Below are positions 34,656 through 42,497 of a DNA stretch of 47,937 nucleotides, piece after piece; positions within the stretch are counted from its first letter, which is position 1; every line of letters starts with the position of its first letter. The DNA lies in contig QQND01000014.1 in assembly GCA_003402745.1 (NCBI GenBank), forward strand, positions 1 through 47,937, written 5' to 3'. The position numbers and the translations under genes are program-made. This stretch comes from Verrucomicrobiota bacterium (GTDB lineage: Bacteria; Verrucomicrobiota; Verrucomicrobiia; Chthoniobacterales; Chthoniobacteraceae). Under the pieces are notes generated by a model. The model saw only the letters and a list, made by a program, of their open reading frames with translations, was not told where the DNA came from and made no database searches.

Positions 34656-35698
34656 GCGACGCTCCTTCTCCTCATCGGCGCCGGGTCAGATATTCGGGAA
34701 AAAACCCGCGGGGGTTTTCCCAAAAATACAAGGAGCACGCACCCGGCCTTTACCCGGAGACGTTGGAAAAGATCCTCGCCTCAGGAAAAACTCCCGCTGG
34801 AGCGCACCGACCGATTCTCGTGGCAGAAATTCTCGAGGTACTGCGCCCTGCCCCCGGGGAATTGGCGGTGGATTGCACCCTCGGTTACGGAGGTCATGCG
34901 GCCAAGATGCTCCCCTATTTGCTCCCAGGCGGTCGGCTTCTGGGCCTCGACGCCGATCCCATTGAACTGCCCCGCACGGAAGCGCGCCTGCGCGAGTCGG
35001 GCTTTGGCTCCGAGGCATTCACCGCACACCGCTGCAACTTTGCTGGCCTCGCGTCAATTTTGGCCAAGGAGGCCCGCTCTGTTGCCGATGTACTCTTGGC
35101 TGACCTCGGTGTCTCCTCCATGCAGTTGGACAATCCTGCGCGCGGATTTTCTCTCAAACACAACGGTCCTCTGGACATGCGAATGAACCCCAACAAGGGC
35201 CAGCCCGTGTCTCTTTTACTGGCACGCAGCTCGGCCTCTGAACTGGAGCAGTTATTGCGTGAAAACTCCGATGAACCCCATGCCTCCGCCTTAGGAACCG
35301 CGCTTGCAGGGAAGATTTTTGGAGGCACTCTGGCGCTTGCCCAGGCGATACGCTCCCTCCTCTCCAAGCGACCGGAAGAGGAGCGCGACCTCTCGGTGCG
35401 CCGCGTGTTTCAAGCGTTGCGTATCGCAGCCAATGAGGAGTTTGGAGCCCTGGAGACTTTGCTCAAACAACTGCCCCAATGTTTGGCCCCGCAAGGCCGC
35501 GTGGCGATTCTCACTTTCCATTCCGGGGAGGACCGGAGGGTCAAAAAAAGTTTTGAAAGCGGCCTGCAAGAGGGAACGTATAGTGCAGTTTCCGACGGCG
35601 TGATCCGCGCCGGAGAGGAGGAGCGAAGGGCCAATCCGCGTTCGACATCGGCCAAACTGCGCTGGGCAGTGAGGGCCTCCCTCTCAACCCGCTCCTGA
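34652..35698 (+). CDS. rsmH: 16S rRNA m4C1402 methyltransferase
   Basis: 348 residues from a GTG start sharing GTGA with the preceding gene. Methylates N4 of C1402 in the ribosomal decoding site. Present in order: a basic N-terminal extension (HRRRVRYSGKNPRGFSQKY), the SAM motif VDCTLGYGGHA (73-83), LGLDADP, DLGVSSMQLDNPARGFS, GPLDMRMNP and ILTFHSGEDRRVK. The first motif differs from the TxGxGGHS of proteobacteria, and the substrate-recognition helical insert is shorter. The gene is not in an mraZ/ftsL wall-and-division cluster, which is its usual home, but follows a MazG-like gene. Confidence 0.94.
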   Translation: MSDAPSPHRRRVRYSGKNPRGFSQKYKEHAPGLYPETLEKILASGKTPAGAHRPILVAEILEVLRPAPGELAVDCTLGYGGHAAKMLPYLLPGGRLLGLDADPIELPRTEARLRESGFGSEAFTAHRCNFAGLASILAKEARSVADVLLADLGVSSMQLDNPARGFSLKHNGPLDMRMNPNKGQPVSLLLARSSASELEQLLRENSDEPHASALGTALAGKIFGGTLALAQAIRSLLSKRPEEERDLSVRRVFQALRIAANEEFGALETLLKQLPQCLAPQGRVAILTFHSGEDRRVKKSFESGLQEGTYSAVSDGVIRAGEEERRANPRSTSAKLRWAVRASLSTRS

Positions 35699-35886
35699 AT
35701 AACTCTTGGGTCGGGTGTTCCCATTTTGTGACAAGAATGCATTGTGCCCGCCACCGTGGACGAACAGAGTCCTTCCCAACGGTGCGGCGTCTCTGATGCC
35801 GCCTTGCCGGCATTAGTTGTCTGCGCCACGAACACCATCTTCCAAGAGGAAGACAGAGTTCGATGCGGACGGGCGACTAGCGCTTT

Positions 35887-35892
35887 TACAAT
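35887..35892 (+). promoter_or_regulatory. Possible -10 box of the histidine-rich gene
   Basis: TACAAT (5/6 match) lies 22 bp before the ATG at 35914. The sequence 17 bp upstream (TGCGGA) is a poor -35. The rest of 35699-35886 has no gene; an open frame on the minus strand across it is a by-product of rsmH. Confidence 0.3.
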
Positions 35893-35913
35893 AAACAACC
35901 GACCCACCCGACT

Positions 35914-36234
35914 ATGTCCGATAAAAACCACGACCATTCCGAACACGACCACGAACTTCTGGTCTCAGCATCCCACGCGCATCGCGAAGCAGCGCATCAC
36001 TTTGAACTCGCAGCGAAGCATCACCTGCTCGCAGCTGACGCAGACGAAAAAGACGACGTAGAAACAGCTGCGCATCAGGCCTACATCGCTTACGGACACG
36101 CTCTTCACGGCAAGCTTTTTGCCGAAGAAGCCGCTTGTGAACAAATCGCCGCCGATGAAGACGACGAAGATCACGGTCACGAAGAACACACGGACCACTC
36201 CCACGACCAGCACGGTCACTCTGACAAACACTAA
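35914..36234 (+). CDS. Small histidine- and acid-rich protein
   Basis: 106 residues, 21 of them His. Both ends are His/Asp/Glu clusters (NHDHSEHDH at 5-13; HGHEEHTDHSHDQHGH near the end). Between them a helical core carries paired histidines (HAHREAAHHFELAAKHH) and one Cys. The core resembles small helical proteins of unknown function seen in other bacteria, in which HH pairs recur every 7-8 residues. Metal storage or buffering (Ni, Zn or Cu) is an obvious guess from composition alone. No signal peptide. A single-gene unit closed by a strong terminator; no metal-transport gene adjoins it. Confidence 0.85.
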   Translation: MSDKNHDHSEHDHELLVSASHAHREAAHHFELAAKHHLLAADADEKDDVETAAHQAYIAYGHALHGKLFAEEAACEQIAADEDDEDHGHEEHTDHSHDQHGHSDKH

Positions 36235-36256
36235 GCAGCCGACTGCGTCCCTTAAA

Positions 36257-36291
36257 AAGGCCGTCCCAGATTCCTGGGGCGGCTTTTTTTT
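36257..36291 (+). terminator. Rho-independent terminator after the histidine-rich gene
   Basis: Stem GCCGTCCCA/TGGGGCGGC (36260-36268 with 36275-36283, one G-U pair), 6-base loop, then eight T (36284-36291). Confidence 0.92.
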
Positions 36292-36307
36292 CGATGGATG
36301 CCTGCAT

Positions 36308-36341
36308 AAAAAACCGCCGGCCGGTTCGCACCAGCAGGCGG
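36308..36341 (-). terminator. Rho-independent terminator of the carbonic anhydrase gene
   Basis: On the minus strand CCGCC-T-GCTGGT pairs with ACCGGC-C-GGCGG around a GCGA loop (11 bp with one mismatch), then a run of T (the A run at 36308-36313 of the plus strand). It sits 22 bp beyond the stop. Confidence 0.88.
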
Positions 36342-36363
36342 TTTTCAAGACAACCCTAACTCT

Positions 36364-37023
36364 TTACTTGAGCCATTCGACCTTGCCTGAGTCGAGGTCG
36401 TACACGGCGCGGACCACGCGAACACTGGAAGCCTTGTCACCCAGGACTGCCTTGCGACAAATCTTGTCTGCCACACGATAAATATTCTCATTCACCGCGT
36501 TCACGAGCACGTCTCCGGGAGACTTGTTCACGGCGGTCACCGCAGGACGGATATCCTTCACAATGGATCCGACATGGCCAGGGGCAGAAGCTCCCGCCAC
36601 CGCAGCCTTAACCGCACCACAGCGCTCGTGGCCAAGGACAACCACCAAGCGGGCGCCCAAATGCTCAACCGCGTACTCAATGCTTCCTAAAGCGTAATCG
36701 TCCACAAGGTTGCCTGCAGTGCGGATCACGAAAAGATCGCCCAAGTTTTGATCGAACACAATTTCAGGCGAGGTACGGGAATCAGCGCAGCCAACAATGA
36801 CCGCGAAAGGATGTTGACTCTGCGCGGAAGCGGCGCGGGCCTTGGCCGTCGGCTTCTCGGAACTCACCGACTTGGCGGCGTAGCGCGCATTGCCAGCCTG
36901 AAGTTTTGCCAGAGCGGCCTCCGGGGAGACGACAGGGGCGTCATGATTGTTGGCAGCGGAAGCGGCGCCCGCCGAAGCGAACGCAACGAGAGCAGCAATG
37001 AGATGTTTCGGGTGGATGGTCAT
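36364..37023 (-). CDS. Beta-class carbonic anhydrase, exported
   Basis: 219 residues from ATG at 37023, which has a strong Shine-Dalgarno (AAGGAGGG) 1-8 bases upstream; a longer reading from 37095 is wrong. A signal peptide (MTIHPKHLIAALVAFASAGA, then ASA) sends it to the periplasm. Zinc ligands Cys79 in CADSR with Asp81/Arg83, His132 and Cys135 (HERCGA). Hydrates CO2. An exported beta enzyme is less common than a cytoplasmic one but is seen in a number of Gram-negative bacteria. It is a single-gene unit with its own terminator and divergent from the sugar-isomerase-like gene. Confidence 0.95.
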   Translation of the reverse strand: MTIHPKHLIAALVAFASAGAASAANNHDAPVVSPEAALAKLQAGNARYAAKSVSSEKPTAKARAASAQSQHPFAVIVGCADSRTSPEIVFDQNLGDLFVIRTAGNLVDDYALGSIEYAVEHLGARLVVVLGHERCGAVKAAVAGASAPGHVGSIVKDIRPAVTAVNKSPGDVLVNAVNENIYRVADKICRKAVLGDKASSVRVVRAVYDLDSGKVEWLK

Positions 37024-37295
37024 TCCCTCCTTAAACTCACGCAGCCCCGTTGGCGCAAGCTTGAAACGCGAACTTGAGCCGTTCAGTACGTCCAAATAGC
37101 GGGCTACCGCGTTTTTGGCTGCAACTTGGCCCCCGTCCAGCGCGAGACCCGCAGGGGGTGAGGGGCCATAAGATTTTCCCTCCTCGCCTCATTCTTGACA
37201 CTGCTAACCAACTCGGAAGCCCTCCTTCGGGCCCAGCCGCTCCGCGTTCCAAGCGCTTGACTCCTGGCCCGCATCGGCTTCCTCTTATATTCCTT

Positions 37296-38144
37296 ATGAA
37301 ATGGTTTCCCTCACTCACCTCACTAGCCGTGATGATTTCTGTGGCTGCGCAGGCAGCCGCTCCAATTCCAGCGGATGTTCGCACCAACGGGTTCGCTCTT
37401 GGAACCCAGTCTTACACCTTCAGACTCTTCACCTTTGAAGAAGCCTGTGAGAAGTCGGCGGCGGCAGGCCTGCACACCACAGAGTTGTTCCCCGGCCAGA
37501 AAGTTTCCGCCGCATTGCCCAATGAAAAGACGGGGCCCGGCGTCTCCCCCGAGGGGCTCGAGGCGATTAAGGCCATCCTGAAAAAGAACAATCTTCAGGC
37601 TGTTGCCGTCGGTGTGATTGGCATTCCCGTCGACGAAGAGGCGGCGCGGAAGGTGTTTGCCTTCGCGAAAGAACTGGGAATCGGAGTGATCAACACCGAA
37701 AGCACCAACGCCATCGATACCATCGAGAAGATGGTAAAGGAGTTCGACATCAAGGTGGGCTACCACAACCATCCCCGCCGGCCGAACGACGAAAACTACA
37801 AAGTCTGGGACCCCAACTACATCCTTGAACTCACCAAGGGCCGCGACGCCCGAATCGGTTCCTGCGCGGACATGGGCCACTGGACGAACTCTGGGCTTTC
37901 AGCAGCGGACGCTATCCGCTTGCTCAAGGACCGCGTTGTTTCCAGCCACATCAAAGACATCGCCAAGGGTGGCACTTCCGTGGTCCCAGCAGGCACGGGC
38001 CGTGCAAACCTTTCTGAGGCGCTCAAAGCGCTCAAGGAGGTGGGTTTTGAGGGCCCCATTTCGATCGAGCACGAAGCCAACTGGGACAACAACGTGCAGG
38101 ATGTCGTTACCTACGTGGACCTGGTGAAGTCCTTCGGCAAGTAG
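37296..38144 (+). CDS. Exported sugar phosphate isomerase/epimerase-like protein
   Basis: 282 residues from ATG at 37296, which begins a signal peptide (MKWFPSLTSLAVMISVAAQA); the open frame extends far upstream but has no likely start. The domain is the xylose-isomerase-like TIM barrel (AP_endonuc_2 family): GTQSYTFR at the start, GLHTTELFPG, a VGYHNHPRR central motif, SCADMGHWTNSGL and HIKDIAK with final ISIEHEANW. The His, Glu and Asp residues of these motifs form the usual metal site. Exported members are characteristic of Planctomycetota and Verrucomicrobiota. Substrate unknown. No partner gene adjoins; the next gene starts 168 bp later. Confidence 0.87.
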   Translation: MKWFPSLTSLAVMISVAAQAAAPIPADVRTNGFALGTQSYTFRLFTFEEACEKSAAAGLHTTELFPGQKVSAALPNEKTGPGVSPEGLEAIKAILKKNNLQAVAVGVIGIPVDEEAARKVFAFAKELGIGVINTESTNAIDTIEKMVKEFDIKVGYHNHPRRPNDENYKVWDPNYILELTKGRDARIGSCADMGHWTNSGLSAADAIRLLKDRVVSSHIKDIAKGGTSVVPAGTGRANLSEALKALKEVGFEGPISIEHEANWDNNVQDVVTYVDLVKSFGK

Positions 38145-38312
38145 GTCCAACCGTGCTTTAAATGAGGGGCGCGGAGGCGCGGAAAACACCACGGAGCGGC
38201 TGGGCTTTCAAAGCCTTGCTGCTGATGGAAAATCCGCTCTCCCGCCCCTTTTGCTTTTGCCCCTGCTCCAACTTTCAAGTTCACCCCCGAGTCTCCTCAA
38301 CAAACACCCCCG

Positions 38313-39089
38313 ATGCGTCACCTTTTCTTTTGTCTGCTGTTTTCACTGGTCCTCGTTGGAGATTCGCTGGGCAGGGACAAGGCGGTGCTGGTGGTTGGGA
38401 TGGAACTGGCCTATCCGCCGTTTGAAATGGCCGGCAAGGACGGCCAACCCGAGGGCGTCAGCCCGGACATTGCACGTGCGCTGGGCGAGTTTCTGCACCG
38501 CAAGACTGAGATTTTAAACCTGCCCTTCGACGGGCTCATTCCCTCCCTCAAAACCGGAAAAATCGACCTCATTATTTCCTCGATGACAGCCACTGAGGAG
38601 CGCGCTCGTTCCTTGGATTTCTCGGAACCCTATCTCTCCACGGGGCTTTGTCTGCTCGTTGGAAAACAATCGAGCCTCGGCGCTGCGGCCGATTGCGACC
38701 AGCCTGGCAGGACGATTGCGGTCAAGCAGGGTACGACGGGGCATTTGTTTGCACGCCGTTTTAAACGCGCCAAGGTCCTCGTGCTCGACCGGGAAACGGC
38801 CTGCGTTCTTGAAGTCGTGCAGGGGCGCGCCGACGCGTTCATCTACGACCAGATGTCCGTTTTGAAACACTCTGAACAAAACCCGGAAACCACGCGCGCC
38901 CTTCTTGCCGCCTTCCAGACTGAGTTCTGGGCAGTTGGAATCCGCAAGGGCGACCAGGAATTGCGCTCGCAGGTGAACAACTTCCTCAAAGATTTTAAAG
39001 ACCGGGGCGGGTTTGACGCTCTGGGGACACGCTGGCTGGGCCCGCAACGGGAAGCCTTCCGCGCGGCCGGCATTCCCTTCCTATTTTGA
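38313..39089 (+). CDS. ABC transporter solute-binding protein, polar amino-acid type
   Basis: 258 residues. Signal peptide MRHLFFCLLFSLVLVGDSLG with no lipobox. Family 3 solute-binding fold: VVGMELAYPPFEMAGKDGQP, GVSPDIARALGEFL, FDGLIPSLKTGKIDLIISSM and the TEERARSLDFSEPYLSTG signature. The Arg79-type and Asp residues that bind an amino-acid backbone are in the usual segments (MTATEERA; YDQMSV). First gene of a three-gene transporter; its TGA stop overlaps the start of the permease gene by 4 bp (TTGA). Confidence 0.93.
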   Translation: MRHLFFCLLFSLVLVGDSLGRDKAVLVVGMELAYPPFEMAGKDGQPEGVSPDIARALGEFLHRKTEILNLPFDGLIPSLKTGKIDLIISSMTATEERARSLDFSEPYLSTGLCLLVGKQSSLGAAADCDQPGRTIAVKQGTTGHLFARRFKRAKVLVLDRETACVLEVVQGRADAFIYDQMSVLKHSEQNPETTRALLAAFQTEFWAVGIRKGDQELRSQVNNFLKDFKDRGGFDALGTRWLGPQREAFRAAGIPFLF

Positions 39090-39877
39090 GAACGCCCAGG
39101 TCGCTTTTTTTCCTACGCAACCCCGAGGCAGAGCCTGGGCGGGCAGTGTATTTCTTCAATGTGCTCCTGACCACCGCCGCCTTCTCCCTGACCAGCGCCT
39201 GGCTGCTGCATCGCTCAGGGCTGCAGTGGGATTGGGCGCCCGTGGCCGCTTACTGGCGTTTGTTTGCGTCGGGCTGGGGGACGACTTTGGGCGTGTCGCT
39301 TGCTGCGCTGGCAGTGAGTACGCTCATCGGAGGGTGCGTCGCACTCGCCCAACGCAGCGTGTTCCTCCCCCTGCGGACGCTTGCGGAGGGGTATGTCGAA
39401 CTGATCCGAGGCACGCCGTTGCTGGCGCAAATTTACATCCTTTTTTATATCGTTGCCGAAGCCGTACACCTTGAGAACCGCATCATCGCGGGAATCCTGA
39501 TGCTCTCTATTTTCAGCGGCGCGTATCTCGCCGAGGTTTTCCGCGCCGGTATCGACAGCATCGGACGCTCCCAACTGGAGTCGGCGATGGCGATAGGCCT
39601 CACGCGGGCGCAGACATACCGGTTTGTGATTCTGCCCCAAGCCGCGCGCATCGTCCTCCCCGCGATGACAGGCCAGTGTGTTTCGCTCATCAAAGACTCC
39701 TCCCTTTTGTCCATCATCGGATTGAACGAGCTCACCCAGAGCTCCCGCAATGTCGCCAGCTACACCTTCAGCAACCTCGAAAGCTACGTGCTCCTCGCCC
39801 TAGGCTATCTGCTGCTCACTCTGCCCATTTCCTTGGCGACGCGCCGGCTTGAAAAACGGTTTCGCTATGAAACTTAA
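39086..39877 (+). CDS. ABC transporter permease, polar amino-acid type
   Basis: 263 residues if begun at the TTG at 39086 that overlaps the upstream stop; an internal GTG about 20 codons on is an alternative. Five to six membrane segments. The HisM/GlnP hallmark EAA-like loop is at about residues 179-200: QLESAMAIGLTRAQTYRFVI, then LPQAARIVLPAM. YVELIRGTPLLAQIYILFYI is the usual RGTPLL motif of amino-acid permeases. With its solute-binding and ATPase partners it forms an importer; one permease gene suggests a homodimer. Overlaps the ATPase gene by 11 bp. Confidence 0.94.
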   Translation: MRTPRSLFFLRNPEAEPGRAVYFFNVLLTTAAFSLTSAWLLHRSGLQWDWAPVAAYWRLFASGWGTTLGVSLAALAVSTLIGGCVALAQRSVFLPLRTLAEGYVELIRGTPLLAQIYILFYIVAEAVHLENRIIAGILMLSIFSGAYLAEVFRAGIDSIGRSQLESAMAIGLTRAQTYRFVILPQAARIVLPAMTGQCVSLIKDSSLLSIIGLNELTQSSRNVASYTFSNLESYVLLALGYLLLTLPISLATRRLEKRFRYET

Positions 39878-40598
39878 ACTCTCAAACGTCGCGCGTGCAT
39901 TCGGACGCCACAAGGCTCTGGATGGCGTTTCCCTCGAAGTCAGGGACTGCCGGGCGCTCGTCTTTATCGGCCCCTCCGGGGGAGGTAAATCCACGCTTCT
40001 GCGGATTTTGGCGGGGCTCGAAAAGCCGGACTCCGGGGAGGTGGAAATCAACGGCAAACCTTTGGTTTTCGAGGAGGCGCAACTATTGAAACACCGCAGG
40101 AACCTCGGAGTGGTTTTTCAAGGATTCAACCTCTTTCCCCATTTGAGCGCCGTCGAAAACGTGGTGCTCCCGCTTACCGCCGTGCACGGACACACGCACG
40201 CGCAAGCCCGCGAAGTCGCCATGGAGCTCCTCCGGCGGTTTCAACTGGACGCACACGCCGACAAAAAACCCGCAGCGCTCTCGGGCGGCCAAAAGCAGCG
40301 CATCGCCATAGCGCGCGCCCTTGCGGTGCAACCCCAGGTCTTGCTTTTGGACGAACCCACTTCTGCGTTGGATCCGGCGATGACCGCGGAGGTGCTCGAG
40401 ACGATCGAGTTGCTGCGAGATCAGGGACGTGACTTTATTCTAGCCACGCACGAGATGGGTTTTGCAAGGAAGGTGGCCGACCAGGTGGCCTTCATCGCCG
40501 AGGGCAGGCTGGTGGAACTTGCGGAGCCCGGGACCCTCTTCGGAGCCTCCTCGGCACCGGCAACGCGGCGTTTTTTGGAGCGGGTGCTGCGCTGGTGA
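39867..40598 (+). CDS. ABC transporter ATPase, polar amino-acid type
   Basis: 243 residues from ATG at 39867; an earlier TTG at 39849 is less likely. Walker A GPSGGGKST (about 36-44), Q-loop VVFQGFNLFPH, signature LSGGQKQR, Walker B LLLDEPTSALDP, and the H-loop ATHEMGFA. The Gln/Leu spacing and MGFA after the H-loop are typical of the polar amino-acid (GlnQ/HisP) group. Powers the importer encoded by the two preceding genes. The three genes overlap each other by 4 and 11 bp and are one operon. Confidence 0.95.
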   Translation: MKLKLSNVARAFGRHKALDGVSLEVRDCRALVFIGPSGGGKSTLLRILAGLEKPDSGEVEINGKPLVFEEAQLLKHRRNLGVVFQGFNLFPHLSAVENVVLPLTAVHGHTHAQAREVAMELLRRFQLDAHADKKPAALSGGQKQRIAIARALAVQPQVLLLDEPTSALDPAMTAEVLETIELLRDQGRDFILATHEMGFARKVADQVAFIAEGRLVELAEPGTLFGASSAPATRRFLERVLRW

Positions 40599-40678
40599 GG
40601 GAGCGTTCGAACCATCAGCCGGTTCCGCCTCCGCGCGGGGGTCTTGCCTCGGGTCGGTTTTTCGCCTAGCCTCCTTCC

Positions 40679-41341
40679 ATGATTGACTACATGCAAAAGG
40701 GAGGCCCCTTGATGTGGCTGCTTCTCTTTTGCAGCATTCTTGCCGGAGCGATTTTCCTCGAACGCGCCCTCTATTTTCACCGTGTCACCCTGCACTTGGG
40801 TGAATTTTTGCGCGGCCTCGCCGAGCTCATCCGCCACAAGCGATGGGCAGAGGCTCAATTGGAGTGTGCCGGCAATCCCATGCCCGTCACACGCGTCATG
40901 CATGCTGCGGTGCTCCGCCACAATGCCCCCCGAGCCGAACTCAAAGACATCGTGCAGGAAGCAGGCCAGTTGGAGTTGCCCAAACTCGAACGCCACCTTG
41001 GGATGCTCGCCGGCCTCGGCATGGTCGCGCCGCTGCTAGGGTTACTGGGAACCGTCACCGGCATGATCGAGGTCTTCAGCAACATCAGTGCCCAAAGCGG
41101 CCTCACCAGCTCCACGGACCTGGCAGGCGGCATCTACCAAAGCCTTCTCACCACCGCCGCAGGACTCATCGTCGCCATCCCCTGCGCTCTCGGCTACAGC
41201 TTTCTGTCCACGCGGGTCAACGACCTCATCCACGATATGGAGCGCGCCGGCATCGAAGTCGTCAATCTGATCACCGATCACCGCCACAACCCGACCATCG
41301 TTGAATTCGAGTCCGCCGAGGAAACCTCCCACCGCGGTTGA
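40679..41341 (+). CDS. exbB: MotA/TolQ/ExbB family proton channel protein
   Basis: 220 residues. Three membrane helices: 10-30 (PLMWLLLFCSILAGAIFLER, the ExbB start), about 107-130 (LGMVAPLLGLLGTVTGMIEV) and about 152-176 (LLTTAAGLIVAIPCALGYSF). The Thr in LGTVTGM and the TTAAGL region correspond to the polar residues that face the ExbD helix in the pore. Energises TonB by proton flow. Read with exbD, tonB and a zinc-ribbon gene in one operon. The 80-bp gap after the ABC transporter makes it a separate unit. Its stop overlaps the ExbD start (TTGA). Confidence 0.93.
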   Translation: MIDYMQKGGPLMWLLLFCSILAGAIFLERALYFHRVTLHLGEFLRGLAELIRHKRWAEAQLECAGNPMPVTRVMHAAVLRHNAPRAELKDIVQEAGQLELPKLERHLGMLAGLGMVAPLLGLLGTVTGMIEVFSNISAQSGLTSSTDLAGGIYQSLLTTAAGLIVAIPCALGYSFLSTRVNDLIHDMERAGIEVVNLITDHRHNPTIVEFESAEETSHRG

Positions 41342-41763
41342 CCGCCCTCCGCCCTGTGAAACTCCAGCGCTCCGTCCAGTTCCGTCCCGAGCTTTTCCAC
41401 GTTCTGCCAGTGGTTAATGTCTTGTTTCTGGCGCTATTGCTTTTCGCACTCAGTTCGCGCTTTACCCTGCAGCCCGGCCTCACCCTGAGCCTCCCCGCCT
41501 CCCCATTCACCCTCGCTCCCCAACGCAACCCGCTCGTCATTAGCATCACGGCCGCCCCGCTGCCTACCGTTTATCTGCGCGAGGAAAAAGTCACCCCCGA
41601 GGAGCTCGACCTTCTACTCCAGGACCGCCAACTCGCCGGACGCCCCGTCATCCTGCGCGCAGACCGTGAAACTCCTTACGAACGGATCGCTGAGATCAGC
41701 AATCTGGCCCTGCGTCGAGGCTTTGCGGTTGCACTCGCCTTCTCCGCCCCCACCAACCCCTGA
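41338..41763 (+). CDS. exbD: ExbD/TolR family protein with Asn in place of the pore Asp
   Basis: 141 residues from the TTG overlapping the exbB stop; a GTG at 41356 (MKLQRSVQFRPE) is an equally good start. One N-terminal helix reads FHVLPVVNVLFLALLLFALSS. In E. coli ExbD and TolR the matching segment is P.(I/L)D.(M/L)(L)V, where the Asp carries protons; here it is Asn. A periplasmic domain follows with the ITAAPLPTVYL and PVILRADRETPYERI beta-strand features of ExbD. Otherwise intact, so the protein is probably functional, but the Asp loss suggests altered or no proton coupling. Coupled to exbB and followed after 11 bp by tonB. Confidence 0.88.
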   Translation: MTALRPVKLQRSVQFRPELFHVLPVVNVLFLALLLFALSSRFTLQPGLTLSLPASPFTLAPQRNPLVISITAAPLPTVYLREEKVTPEELDLLLQDRQLAGRPVILRADRETPYERIAEISNLALRRGFAVALAFSAPTNP

Positions 41764-41774
41764 GGGCCACGCAG

Positions 41775-42497
41775 ATGCCCCAAAAAAGCGCTGCCTCCGC
41801 GGATCCCACCGCCCTCACCTTCCTTTGGCCTCACCAGGAAAAGTGGTATCACTCGCGCCTCTTGCGCTTCGTGCTAGTCTCCGTCCTAGGCCATTTGCTC
41901 GCCTTTATCCTCTTCCAAATTGTCAACCCGGAGACCGTCACAGCCCCTGGTCGGGAGCGGGAACTGCAGCTGCTCAGCAGCGATTTACCCGAGCACCAGG
42001 CACTCCTCCAAGCCGTCGAAGCGGAAGTGCCCCTAGCCGCCCTCGCCCACCAGTTGCTTTCCCCAGATGGCCTGCTACAGGGATCTTACCGCTCCGCCTT
42101 TCTGGAATCCCACGTCCCCCCCAAAGCCCCCCCGCGATGGAGCCCCACTCCCAAAAGTTTGGCGCCCGCCTTCCCTCAGCGCCCCCCCGCCGCAATCTCG
42201 CAGCCTGCTCCCGAACCGTACCCAGGCCTCCTTGTTTTGGAGCCGGATCTTGAGAAAAGGCTGGTCTCCAGGGCCGAAATTCCCTTCCCACCTCCGGGAA
42301 AGCTGCTCGAAAGCCCCCGCTTTCTGCTTGGAATCGCCGGTTCGGGCGAAGTTCAGTTCGTTTTCTTAGACAAAAGCAGCGGGGACGCCGATGCGGACGA
42401 CGCGGCCGAGCGCGCCCTGCGCCGATCCATCTTCACCGGCGGCACAACCGGGACTGCCTGGGGCCAGGCCACCCTGATTTGGAGAAGCGCCCCATGA
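41775..42497 (+). CDS. tonB: TonB-like energy transducer
   Basis: 240 residues. A cytoplasmic N-terminus leads to one membrane helix (about 31-50: RFVLVSVLGHLLAFILFQIV). It contains SVLGH, with Ser36 and His40 spaced as the essential Ser16/His20 of E. coli TonB. A Pro/Ala-rich periplasmic linker (about 110-165) is followed by a short C-terminal domain (GIAGSGEVQFVFLDKSSGDA, ending TAWGQATLIWRS), which has the beta-alpha-beta layout of TonB ends. No single conserved YP element is present, so TonB assignment rests on order, helix and fold. Its stop overlaps the zinc-ribbon gene by ATGA. Confidence 0.82.
   Translation: MPQKSAASADPTALTFLWPHQEKWYHSRLLRFVLVSVLGHLLAFILFQIVNPETVTAPGRERELQLLSSDLPEHQALLQAVEAEVPLAALAHQLLSPDGLLQGSYRSAFLESHVPPKAPPRWSPTPKSLAPAFPQRPPAAISQPAPEPYPGLLVLEPDLEKRLVSRAEIPFPPPGKLLESPRFLLGIAGSGEVQFVFLDKSSGDADADDAAERALRRSIFTGGTTGTAWGQATLIWRSAP

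Noticed and set aside
35410-35952. 180-residue minus-strand frame over the rsmH end and the following spacer
   Set aside because: Mostly antisense to rsmH; no motif, and it runs into the histidine-rich gene.
37195-37200. Perfect TTGACA upstream of the sugar-isomerase-like gene
   Set aside because: No acceptable -10 at 16-18 bp; not called as a promoter.
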